This document shows positions 1-10,742 of a stretch of 64,000 nucleotides of DNA, one piece after another. The stretch spans positions 122,983 through 186,982 of the forward strand of contig DF239556.1 of NCBI GenBank assembly GCA_000507305.1, written 5' to 3'. Both the position numbers and the translations under genes were made by a program. Numbering within the stretch: position 1 is the stretch's first letter; every line of letters starts with the position of its first letter. Below the pieces are notes generated by a model. The model did not search any database. It had not been told where the DNA came from and saw only the letters and a program-made list of their open reading frames with translations. The stretch is from Breviolum minutum Mf 1.05b.01 (lineage: Eukaryota > Sar > Dinophyceae > Suessiales > Symbiodiniaceae).

Positions 1-1057
1 AAATCTGTTTCTAAATGGATGAGATTTGCATTGGAGTTATTATGGTGGTTTATGGGATCCTATGGATGCATGTTACACCCTCTTTAGTTTCAACCAGTTT
101 CACCAATTATCCATGAGCATTTCGTGACCCAAAAACAAAAAGCAACATTTTAAACAGAAAATGGTACCAAAATAATAACAGTAATTTACTGTTATTATTT
201 CATGTTACCATTTTCTGTTTATTTTGATTCACCCTGCAGTCCACCACTCACGATTCTACCCTCAAACTGGGAATGAAGTCCCTTGTTGAAAAAAACACTG
301 GGAATGAAGTCCCTTTTTCAAAAACACTGGGAGATATACTTTCAAAAAATCCTTGGAAGGTGTTCCCAACAATCCTCCTGCCAGCACCCCCCAACAACCA
401 AGGAACCCCTATTCCAACAGTCCTTGGCAATCATTCTTCGCACCTGGGAGTGAAGTTGATGGATATCAAGTGATGATTCTGTTTGGACAAAGATTTGGTC
501 AAAGAAGAACACCGCATAAGAATGTTGGATTCTACATTTGGGATTGGTAGTGAAGCTTTAGATGGCAACATCTCAGATGTCCAAATGTCACAACCCATAT
601 ACCAGCACCTTATGGTTGTTAACTACATGTGAGAAGCATCCGTACAGCAATAACACTGGACAACACAGATTTCTTTCGATCAGATGTGGAAAACATATTG
701 TATAATTGGGATCCCAGATACAACAAATCCAAGAGGCTTCAATTATCAATCTAAATACATTCTATATATGAAACATGTACATTTTAAACTCTTGTTGGTC
801 AGATTTCTCACCCCCAATGTCAAGTGGATCATTCATCCTTTGTTCCCAGCAATTGCACAGATCTCAAGTTTGATAACCCACCGCAAGATACATCCTGCAA
901 AGAGCCCAGAAAGTTCGAAGTGGAATCTTGAAATTGAACATCTCATGGCTGGGTTGTTTTAATTCAAAACTGGGTTGTTTCTTTTGGACATACTTCCAAT
1001 GAATGACTCGATGCAGTTCTCAAAAGTTGCGGCACAGGCACATTTGGTGCTTGGAAT
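1..1057. other. Gene-free stretch beyond the 3' end of the large minus-strand gene
   Basis: I see no convincing exon here. The stretch lies beyond the stop codon of the minus-strand gene that ends at 1058. The longer open frames on the plus strand (for example 273-550 and 684-962) are composition-biased and show no motif. Structure that is visible: a long hairpin at about 153-221 and a short tandem duplication at about 268-330, where a unit containing 'CACTGGGAATGAAGTCCC' occurs twice and its beginning a third time. Confidence 0.5.
153..221. repeat. Long AT-rich hairpin (inverted repeat)
   Basis: The arm AAACAGAAAATGGTA (about 154-168) pairs with TACCATTTTCTGTTT (about 206-220). Inside it AATAATAACAGTAA pairs with TTACTGTTATTATT across a tiny loop, with a small bulge in the stem. 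The pairing spans roughly 30 bp per arm. It is not a copy of the element families that dominate the window after 17 kb. It could be a MITE remnant or a cruciform-forming element near a gene 3' end. Confidence 0.7.
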
Positions 1058-4000
1058 CTACAGGGTAAAATAGTGACCATTTGGAATTGTCACATCTTGA
1101 GTGACCATCACAACTGGCCGAACTGGCTGAATGCCTGTTAATGAATTTTTCATTTGCCAGGCAATCACTGTTGCTTCACCAACCCAAGCAGTAGGAGGGT
1201 TCACAGTCTTTGCAATCTGAGATTGCGTAAGCTTCACTGTAGTATCCTCCGTCACCATGGTGCAAATCACATCGTGCTCCTGCCAGTCAGGAATTAAATA
1301 GTAGGTTGGGCCACAGTCCAAAATAATAACCAAACTGACTCTACTTAGTACATACCCACTCAATATCATTTCTATGGGGGAGCAAGTTTGAAAGTTTGAC
1401 ATTAAATTATTATATATGATGATGGTGGCATGACCCCCCTGTCTCCTTTGCAATCAGCCAATCACCATCTGGTTGTTTGGTGCACTTGTGGTAGCAAATT
1501 TTGGCATCAGGCTTGGAAAGACGAGCACTGTCAAGAAAATCCTGCATAGAACCATGGGTACCATCCAAATACCCCTGAGAATTGGTATCAACATGGAATA
1601 GGATCTCATCCTCAGTAACTGGGGCATCCTTCTTCCCCTCACGGAACTTGGCCTTTCCCCATCCTGCCAAAACCATTCCCTGAGGAAGAGTCACCTTGGA
1701 GACAGGGATGATAAGGAATTTGAAACAAGGGGTAGTTTTCATCCCTAATAACCAAAAACAGTTTTGATTTTGATGACTTCTTGCTATTAAAGGTCAAAAG
1801 GATAATAAGTAGGATTTGACTAAGGGACCTCTTGCCCACACTCATTGAGAACATAGATGCCAACCTTCTTGCTCACAATTAATGTGGGCATCGTTTCCAG
1901 CTTTCCCGAGGCACGGCTATTGACAACTGGAACCTGCTGCTCAATGACATCATTCTCAGGCAACTCGGCAGCACGACCAATTTGCTTCGAAACATCCTTG
2001 GGCAATGGACGCTTTTTAGTAGGCTTGGGTTTGAGGGGTCCGGATTTGCTGTCCGGCTTTCCCTTGTCTTTCCCTTTGAAGGTGCTGGCAGGAGGGCAAC
2101 GAACATTGAAGTCTTCAATCCATCGCTGAAAATCTTCGAACTTACCATACTGCTTTTTGATAAGGTCAGGAACCTCTATGGTGACAATCTCCCCATCAGC
2201 CTGACCAGAAGTGTTTCCTACATGATATTGGGACAATTAAATACAAAGAGCATAATGTTTATTTTGGGATTTGTTTTTGATTTTGACGCCATTCAAACAA
2301 CTATGTTATAAAAGAATCATTGCACCCAGCCTTGCCGTATGTGCACCTTTTGAGTGCTGGTGGTTCGGGTTTGGTCTCCATATGCTCACTGGGAGGCTCT
2401 TCATCAAGCCTGAAGGGCAAAAGAAACAAAGGGGGGGTATCATAAATTAATTGAACCTAACTTTCGTTACCACAGCATTAGGTACTTCTAGGTTTATTGA
2501 TCAAAAATGATCTTAATGCTAATGCACATTCACATTTGGTACAACCCGGACCTGTCAAAATTGGGTACACCCAGTTGCCCCTGTTGAAAGAGTCGCGTTA
2601 GTTCCTCCACCCAAAAGGTATGGAACCACTCAAGGTGCTGATCATCTTGGGCCAAACACACATACAACAATGGTACGTTCAGGTTTTGGCTCGCTGTGAT
2701 GAACCCCTCAAATAAACTCCCAGTGTTCGGAATCCCGTCCACGATGGCAAGGCCTCTTGTGTTGGGAAAGTCCATGCCTTCCTTAGATGCTTGGCAGTGG
2801 TGTCGGGGTTGAATCCTGGTCAAGTTCATTTTTGAAGTTACTAATGGAGCAGTGGGCCAAAACAAATTTCCACAATGAATTCTTATCCTGGGTTGCCCAC
2901 TAAAAAAAAAGGTGTTCAGAGTGGTGCAAAACCAAAATCAAGGGGCAACTGCACTCAGAATGATTTGACTTGCACATTCTTGGCCAAACTGGGCATACTT
3001 TTGGGGGCCATGTGTTGTTGATGATTGGACACCCGGCAAAGCATTGTCACCAACAAGCTCCATTTGAATCATGTTCTTGGCGGGGAGTTGTTTAGGCTCT
3101 TTCATTGTCCTCCTGAGTTTGAACAACATTGACTCCTTCCATGCCCACTCAGCCTTTTCCCCATCAGCCCCAGTCAGTGCTGAGGGCATAGGGCCAATGA
3201 AACGACAGTTCAAAGCCATAGGGCGGCCATCACGTGCATCCTTAGAACAAGGGGTAGCACCAGGTTTCCAGATTTGAACGATTCAAATGGGATTAAAATA
3301 GTTAAGTACAGTAAAGTAAATTGGGAACCAAACATTTTAAGACTAAATCGATGTTAAGGTACTACTTTGCTTTGAGGATCGAAATTGACCTGGAAGGCAT
3401 AATCAACGTGGCACCCTGCATTTGAGAGCGACTTCAACAACGCATATTCTTCACTGTAAAGATTTCCTTTCGTATACGTAAAGGACGGACAAATAAGAAT
3501 TCCAGCTGATGATGTGGGAGCAACGCAAATACTATGGCCCATCATTTTGAGCACACAGGTTGAGAGATTGGACTTGATCAATGAAGGTGCTGCATAGTTG
3601 CTGACGAAGAGCGTCGCCTTAGTAGTTTTAAGTTATACTGGCAACCAAAAATAACACACACACACATGAAAACCCACCCACACAGTACAGTAGTTACATG
3701 ACAACTTAGATGATAAATGCCTTTTAAAGTCAAGATGACAAACATATCATAGTTATAGGGCCAATGGTAGATAATACTAAGAGTCTTCTGAAATCCATTT
3801 ACTGGCAATAGCTCATGCTAAGTGGCACAATCACGGAGCTGAAGGGATTGGGTCCATCTATCCACTGAAGTTTTCACCTCCTGAACCATGGCCACACCAG
3901 TAGCTCCATCATGCTTCTCAGGGGCTGGCCAGCAATGGACAGAAACCTGGAGGCTAGGATTTAAATCAAGGGAGAAACCTTTAATTTTATGATCTATGAT

Positions 4001-7000
4001 AGTACTTCCCCCCAAGAACAACTACTCACAAACCCTGCCAAAAACATGTGATGTATTCAAACCCAAACCACCCCCCCACCTTTGAATCCCACCATTTGGT
4101 AACAGCTGACCTAGCACGATCTAAGCGCTTCTTAAGCCACTCATCACGCTGATGGGCAAGTCGAACTTGGTAGTTTGCAAGTTTCTGCACATGGATTTGC
4201 AAACATTTCTCATCGTAAGCTAGCTCTTCAAACAGAAGGTCCAAACTTGCCTTTTCCAAGGCAGACCTAGCCAATCCCAGTTCCGACTCCGTAGAAGGCT
4301 TGGATTGAGCAGGTCCCCCCATGTCATTCAAAATGCTCAGGATGCCTGGGCATAGGGTATAGGAAAGGATGGAATTTATATGAAGCTACAATGGATTAAT
4401 GATTAGTGCTAAACAATCAATTCAAGGTGTGGGTAAAATAGCAAAGTTTAGCTATCATTAGCAAAGCTGGTGTCACAACTGTTCATGCGTGGATGCCAGC
4501 TCTCATCTCGGTTTTCACATGCAGTCAGCAAATCAGAATCCAAGGAGAGATCGCCATTTCGCAAGCGGCCAATGAACCTATGGCTGCAATTTGGATTAAG
4601 GGTTGAGTTCAGTATTATATAGTCACTGTCACCCTACAACATCCCTACAACATTGTCAAAGATTATTATCCCCAAGAGCATCATTATCATAAGGGTTTGG
4701 CGCAACCCATCAAAAGAAGGAACAAATGTTCAGCAACTAGTTGCTGGGCAGATCCGTTAAACAAAATTAAGTCAAGGAGCTTGTCCTTCAAAACTGGTTC
4801 AACATTGGGAAGCTGTTCAGAGAGCTCTTCCACAATAGAGCCTTACTCAGAGATTGGCAAATGGATTGATTTAATCCTTGTTTAGTAAAGTAAAATGGTT
4901 TTGCAGACTTAGTTCAGGATGGGGAACAACAATACTTCAAGATGAAATGGATTACTTCATCCAAAAAACATGCCAAACTGGCAACCATGGCTTTGTCCTC
5001 AAGTTGACCTTTAGGGAGCTTGACCCGAACCTCTCGCTTCATCTCATTCCATTGCGATGCAACCATTTGCAACATCAGGATGCAAGAGCTCTCTGTCACC
5101 TTGAGACGTGTTGCCCATGGGGAACTCTTTGGACACTTGGCAGATTTGAAGTTGAAGCCAGGACTGATCTTCTTGGAGGTCAGACTGTCGTCTGAAAACG
5201 GGCAACCTTAGTTTAGGAAGTTCACAAATAAAAACATTCCCCTCAAAGAACTTCATAAGTTAAACCATGACTAAAACATACAAGATGACTGTTTGGAAGT
5301 TCAAGCAACCCTCCCACCCATACATGCTCACCAGTTGCATGATCTCATCTCTGCAACCCTCAGGGAGATCTAGTAATAGCTTTACTGCCATGAACTTTGT
5401 GCCAACCAATTTGTCTTGTTTGGCAGCGCCCATATTCCTGGATATGTCAGTGAAAATCTTTGGAGTGAACCAGCTTTTGAACTTGAAGAACAACTGATAC
5501 TTTGTTGTATCCCTGAAACAATTTAAAAGAGCTATCAACCCTGCCTAAGGGGCTTTTGCCAAACCTAGTAGGGGGGCTGTAAACAAATCATTTTCAATCA
5601 TTGATCCAGCCTCCAAGTGGCAGAATCATTCAAAGGCTACTCACTTCAAGACTACACCTCAGATATTTTACCAACACCAAAACATAGTCCAATTAAAAGG
5701 CCAAGTGTCCACTGCTTGATCAAGTTCCCAGGATCAATTGCCTTGCCCCCTGATAGGTTGATAATCGAGTAGACCCAGGAAATGGCGCTGGGGGCCTTTC
5801 GGATAGCTCCCCGTGTAGAGACTTTCATGTTGTAAAACCTCAGATTCCATTTTTGGAAATTTTTATCTTGGGAAGTTATGTTGGGGTGATGATGGATGGC
5901 CATGAATCCTAACAAAAAGGCTTCATCAGGACAGCCAGGATGAACATGGATGCCCCCAAGAAAAATGGACCACCAAGTCACAGCTCAGCTTGTTTGTCAG
6001 GGAGTCGCACATGCTTGCAATAGATCGTTTGCAATGTACGAACCATCAGTGGAGGAACCTCCCCAACCAGGGCACACTTTTGCGTAAACATCTTACATAT
6101 CTTACAATCCAATACAACAAGGATTATGGTTGTCATGTTTGTGACTATCATAAGCTTTTAGTAGCCAAAAAAGAACATGCTGCCCAACCTCAAGACCCAG
6201 CTGAGAACACGCCACAACCAAGGCGATGGCAGTCTGAATTCTTGCAGCGCCCTTCAGATAGGCAATGGACCCCTTGGGAATCTCGCCAGTAGCTGTGACA
6301 TCCTGGGGGTTTTGGCAAAGCAGGGCAATGAGAGGAGGGTTGAAGTCAAAGACTCCTTTAAATAGAAACCTTTAGACATACAGTTGATGCACAAAATCCT
6401 GTACCACTTTGGGTGCCCGAAACTCTTGTAAAATAGGGTAAAGTTAAAATTTTCGGGCACCCTGGCAGCACAAGATTTTTTCACCAACAATTCCAATTAT
6501 ATTATTTTTGGGTGTACATTCTTGAGAAGTTAGTGTCAGTTTATTTTTTGGAACCACCCTCTCCTGGACACGAATGCAAATGGGTTCAATGCCAGTAGCA
6601 AAGCCATCCACTTGGAATTGCCCCAAAAGCTTCAGGGATGTGTCACACTGTGGTGGCTCTCGAAGGGATGCCGAATTTTCCACCGAGAACAAGTGAAGAG
6701 GAATCACAACAGGGTTTTGCTGCTGCTCTTGACCTTATCTTCGGTTTATGAAAATACACTGCTGAAATATCAACAATTTCCAAGTTGTTGGGGGCTGGAA
6801 GTCACTAAATAAAATTCAAACCTGAAAAGGAACCAACAATTATTTGAAACTAAGCCACCACAGAAGCATGCCTGTATGGGGAACATCGTTGTGTAGGCTT
6901 CAGCTGGGCTCACGGGGATAAGCTTCTCAAGTAGGTTTCCCAACTGTTCTGGTCTTGTGGCCCTCATTGGAAACACTGAGTGGATGTATTGCCGTACACC

Positions 7001-7659
7001 ACCTGCACCTGAGTTATTGAATAAAAGGATTCAGACATAAAAATTCATATAACCAATCAAAATGTCCTTTTATTAAAGAAGAATTTCTGATTTTTCAAGT
7101 CAAATCTGGATACGTTGTGGAGGAAAACATTGGGGTAAATAAGCAGTCATACTAAGAATCAAAACAAAGGGCACCTGTGATAAGATCAGAAACCTTGCCA
7201 TACAGGTCATCATCGGACATTGCAAATTGTTTCAAGGCAGTGTTGGTTCCCATGTCACTGTCCATATCATAGTCGACAGTAGGACACCCACCTTGCACCT
7301 CTGATGCTGACTCGGAAGCAGCCCTTGTGGACATATCCCCCAACCCAGACGTAGCCTCACAGAGCTGGAAGGGAAAAGGTGATGCTATTCTAAGATGCTG
7401 GGCCCCAGTAATTGATCAATTCAATATCTTAATCATTTTTCAAATCAACTTCTAGAACATGATCCATTTTAAAAAAAAGTACTCAGTCTATAGAATCAAC
7501 TTGACATTGAACTAACCAAGTAACTTTGTTGCCATGCAATTCCAATGCTTTGCTGACATCGCCACATCCCATCCCAAGATGTTGTTGAAAGCCATTCCCA
7601 CCATGAACCCCATCCATTTCGGAAAGAGATGGTGCAAACGCATCATCAGGTATCTCCAT
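1058..7659 (-). CDS. Large intron-dense protein-coding gene of unknown function (about 20 exons)
   Basis: I do not recognise the family. The proposed start is the ATG at 7659 (Met-Glu-Ile-Pro-Asp-Asp...) and the stop is just below 1061 (protein ends ...GHYFTL). Exons that read well on the minus strand, high to low: 7659-7516, 7362-7175, 7012-6864, 6712-6552, 6362-6181, 6084-5990, 5975-5655, 5512-5310, 5190-4970, 4853-4680, 4592-4462, 4350-4085, 3990-3825, 3606-3365, 3264-2950, 2840-2555, 2408-2318, 2225-1815, 1745-1447 and about 1330-1058. Ends are approximate. Introns are short, and many junctions fit GT/GC donors with AG acceptors. Visible protein features: an acidic N-terminus with D/M-rich repeats, a helical charged segment (exon 4350-4085, rich in K/R/E/L, possibly coiled coil), and a Lys/Pro-rich linker (exon 2225-1815, GKDKGKPDSKSGPLKPKPTK). 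Its strand and architecture match the two genes above it, which suggests a shared, possibly mobile, origin. Coding status is well supported; exact splicing is not. Confidence 0.6.
6408..6463. repeat. Hairpin within an intron of the large minus-strand gene
   Basis: GGGTGCCCGAAA (about 6410-6421) pairs with TTTTCGGGCACCC (about 6450-6462) across a loop of about 28 bp. It lies in the gap between the exons at 6552-6712 and 6181-6362. It is one of few inverted repeats in the 1-15 kb block. Confidence 0.65.
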
Positions 7660-7744
7660 GATTGATGATTGAACTGGTCACTTATCTTTCAGCCAAAATC
7701 TTTCCAGCAATGGATGGTAATGCCCAAATCAAATGCCATTAAGA

Positions 7745-8080
7745 AAGGGGAGCCCGTAGATCTCACATGTCAAATTTTAACATGTGAGATCTACAGGTTT
7801 CAGATGAAACCCGTAGATCTTTCAAGTAGGAGGGTGGTGCCTGTAGATCTCATGGTCTTGAAATTTAAAGTGCAAGATCTACAGGCCTGCCAGGAATCCC
7901 TGGATATCTGCAGGTTTCAGATGAAACCCGTAGATCTCCATATCATTTTTTTGGATAGTGAGATCTACAGGAACAAGTGTGAAAATTCACTGTTTTACAT
8001 CGCAGATGATTTGGGGTCAATTATGCGCCGGTTTCATCCGAAACCCGTAGATAAATGACCCCAAATCAAGTGCATAGTGA
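7745..8080. repeat. Cluster of GTAGATCT-centred inverted and direct repeats
   Basis: The unit CAGGTTTCAGATGAAACCC followed by GTAGATCT occurs twice exactly (about 7794 and 7910) and once degenerate (about 8028). Blocks of GTAGATCT / AGATCTAC alternate in opposite orientation, for example CCCGTAGATCTCACATGT facing ACATGTGAGATCTACAGG at about 7752-7797. The right part is bounded by GATTTGGGGTCA (about 8006) and TGACCCCAAATC (about 8057-8068). A plus-strand open frame (7669-8058) runs through the cluster, but it consists of the repeats and I reject it as a gene. The cluster sits between the start of the 1058-7659 gene and the 3' end of the SPPCT gene. Confidence 0.75.
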
Positions 8081-8174
8081 AAACCCTGAAAATTCATGAA
8101 TCTTCAGCCCCCCAACTCAGTTGTTTTTCACTTTCCAATTGTGGTTTTGGAATGTTTTGGATTCAATTGTCAAT

Positions 8175-9438
8175 TTAGTGATGTCCCTGCTCAGCAAGGA
8201 GTGCTTGGCAAACTGCCACACAAAAATCATTGGGGTATTCTTGCGCTGCTGTTGAACGCTTCTTACCACCTTCTGTACCCTGGATGGCAACATGCTGGTG
8301 GTCACCCCTACAGTACTTCCCATTCAAAGCCCGATAGAGACACTGGCTATTCGTCATAACCCTGGTCCTCTTTCTCATTGGTGTTTTAGTCACTGCAGAT
8401 CGCAGTCCAAAGTAGCACATGTCGAACTCTGCAATGGCCACCGTGCGACGCTGACGAACTTGTTTTACCTGCAGTCAGGGCTCAGTGGCAAGATCATTAG
8501 TGATCATGTCAAAGTTATTCAAAGTTAAAGTTAGTTTAGTTGATTCTATTTTGAACCTTCAGCCTTTTGGGAACCACTTATTGAGGTCAAAATAATATAG
8601 AATAGACAAACATGAACCAAGCTACACTGTCTCGATCCCATGCCAGACTAAGCTGAGGATGTTCAAACGCAAAATACCTTGACTTATCATCCTGGTATCC
8701 CGCAATCCACATAGAGAAGTCTATGTGGCCACAAGCCTCATTGAGATTTATGGTTCGCTTCTTTGGGTCCATACGATTCCAGTTGCTATGCATTAACTGG
8801 CACACATAGGTGCAAGGAGGAGATAGCACTACTGACTCGGGCTGCAAAATTGCCAGGTCCTGCAAGATACACCTTTGATAACTAGGTTCACGAAGGTCCC
8901 AAAACATCTTCAGGTCATACGACCTTCTAGAGCGACCACCTAGGTTTCGCATGATTGGCCCCATTCTTGGGACTGAATATATTTCCCATAGTGAATCCAC
9001 TAGCTCTGGTTCGCAAGGCTGGGGTGAATCCATCACAGCATCTAGATCACGAAAGGGATGATTCAGGACTGACGGAATTTTGGAAGCTGCTATCTTCAAA
9101 GTAGGATCATCATACGCCAGATATTGTGGTTGCTCCAAAGCATCTATTGGGAGATCAGGCTGGGATTGGGGTTCAACATCACAGCCCATTGTAACTGTAG
9201 TACCCCCATCATCATCCTCCGGAAGGGCAAAACCACTCACCCCTGCGGTTGAAGCTGAAGCTGAGGCTGGTCGCTTCTTTGCACCCTTGCTCCTTGGCTT
9301 CGCAGCTGGTTTCAGAATGGTCTTGGTGGGTTTTGCCTTTGGTTTGGCAACTCTTGGTGTTGGAGCCACAGGTGTAGGGCAGCCAGCAAAGAGATCAGGG
9401 ATATCATCATCATCCACATCCGGAAGGATCAAAGACAT
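8175..9438 (-). CDS. SPPCT-motif protein resembling dinoflagellate retroelement/methyltransferase-like proteins (two exons)
   Basis: The start is taken as the ATG at 9438, giving an acidic leader (MSLILPDVDDDDIPDLFAG) and then a Pro/Lys/Ala-rich basic linker. Exon 1 runs to about 8618, where a GT donor follows. Exon 2 covers about 8468-8175, with an in-frame TAA at 8175-8177. The core of exon 1 contains VVLSPPCTYVCQLMHSNW and later FAFEHPQLSLAW. Exon 2 contains FDMCYFGLRS, KRTRVMTNS, HQHVAIQG and AQEYPNDFCVAVCQ. The order SPPC...FEHP...FG...K.T...TN...H.H..G...A..YP matches a protein type common in dinoflagellates that is often attached to retroelement annotations. The PPC loop recalls motif IV of cytosine-C5 methyltransferases, but I cannot show methyltransferase activity. 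The exon junction does not resolve to a frame-consistent canonical splice, so one boundary is off by a base or non-canonical. Confidence 0.6.
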
Positions 9439-9989
9439 TAAAACTACGCAAGATTTGCAAGAAAGATGTTTGTTCTTTTGGTAAATCACGGCCAATGATT
9501 CGATATCAATGATTTTCATAAAGATGATGTTAATAGACCTGTTAATTATGATGAGCATAGTATTTCAAAGAGACACATTGAGAGGGTCTTTGATCTTGAG
9601 CCTAAACATGTTGATATCACTCAAAATTGTTGAATTTTCCTTTATACTAACTGTGAAACTTGCAGTGCATCAAACAATGTTGACAATCCAGTTGCAACTT
9701 GTGAATGGATTCAGAATACATCACTCAGTGGTATCTTCAATGCCATCCTTTCAGAACAAGCTAAGCTAGGCTAAGTTTTTTTTTCAGACCATTGGAGTTT
9801 CAAGCGGTGCAACCATCATATGATAGCAATGATCATCCACTGCCACCATCAGAATAACTACTGGAACATTGTTTTTTGGCAAAGTGATCCCTTTTAGATC
9901 ATGCCATCCCCAAGAAGTAGCATCCAATCAATTGGTTGAATGCAAAAAATCCCCTAAATCAGAATTGAAATCTTCAGTTCGCTGCTTCA
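9439..9989. other. Intergenic gap between the SPPCT gene and the DUF7869-like gene
   Basis: About 550 bp between the stop of the upstream minus-strand gene (about 9990) and the ATG at 9438. The sequence is AT-richer than the flanking exons. The plus-strand open frame at 9509-9769 is hydrophobic and motif-free and is not supported. No hairpin or dispersed element was noticed. Any promoter or trans-splice acceptor for the SPPCT gene would lie in the lower part of the gap. Confidence 0.4.
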
Positions 9990-10742
9990 CTAATGATAGC
10001 TGTCCCCACGGCCACGTCCACCTCGTCCTCTCCCTCTAGCTCGACCACGACCTGCCCGAGGAGTCGCCTTGGGCTTGGCAGCTGTCTTGCCTTTTGCCTT
10101 TGGCGCTGGTGCTGGAGACTTGGTGGAATCCTTGTTGTGGGCTGGGGCCTTGATACCAATTTCATCCAAGAAGCGAGAGACCCCCAAATCTAAGTCATTG
10201 CCTGCCTGAACACAATGATTCCAAAAGGTTCGCTCATAGTTATCTTTCCAAAAGGAATGTGGGGTTGACTCATAGAATCTTTGGCGACGCTCATCAAAAA
10301 ACTTTTGATGAGTCAAAGACCCTTCACGGACCCTTCCAGCAAACGTTGCTCGTGTTGGAAATGGAAGAGAAACAGACCCATCACCACCATGATCACCAAA
10401 TGGTTCAGGTTCAGGTTTGTTCAGAGGAAGAAGGGCATCTTGTTTTGGTGGGTCAGGTGGTAGTGCAACCCCGCAAGCCTTCGCTTGCCGCCCCCGAAAG
10501 ACTTCATCCATACCAGCCTCACCACCACCAGCCTCTGGTTCTTCAGGGGCAGGCTCCTTTCTCTTTCTGCCTCGTTTTTTGGGGGAAGCACCTGGCAATG
10601 CCTTGGCCTTGGCCTTTGCAACAACGATAGTCCTGACTTGGCCAGGAGCAAAGCGTTCCCACCTCAGCTGCCCCACCCCCAAGCTGGACAAGGTATGGGT
10701 TGATATTGGATCAAGATTAATAGGGGGCAGCTTTCCAAACAC
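9990..10742 (-). CDS. Last exon of the DUF7869-like gene: low-complexity basic tail
   Basis: About 250 codons, the longest exon on this strand. It begins GVFGKLPPINLDP and contains an Ala/Lys run, a bipartite-like basic stretch (PKKRGRKRKEPAPEEPE), a folded-looking segment with HSFWKDNYERTFWNH and FLDEIGIKAP, and then an RG-rich tail ending DSYH before the stop. The basic and RG-rich parts fit a nuclear or nucleic-acid-binding protein. The plus-strand open frames across this exon are shadows. Confidence 0.7.
   Translation of the reverse strand: MFGKLPPINLDPISTHTLSSLGVGQLRWERFAPGQVRTIVVAKAKAKALPGASPKKRGRKRKEPAPEEPEAGGGEAGMDEVFRGRQAKACGVALPPDPPKQDALLPLNKPEPEPFGDHGGDGSVSLPFPTRATFAGRVREGSLTHQKFFDERRQRFYESTPHSFWKDNYERTFWNHCVQAGNDLDLGVSRFLDEIGIKAPAHNKDSTKSPAPAPKAKGKTAAKPKATPRAGRGRARGRGRGGRGRGDSYH

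Noticed and set aside
273-962. Plus-strand ORFs near the window start
   Set aside because: Composition-biased, no motif, no splice context, and opposite to the neighbouring gene.
7669-8058. Plus-strand ORF of 129 codons with repeated PVDL/FQMKPVDL segments
   Set aside because: The protein repeat is the translation of the GTAGATCT repeat cluster, with no other coding sign.
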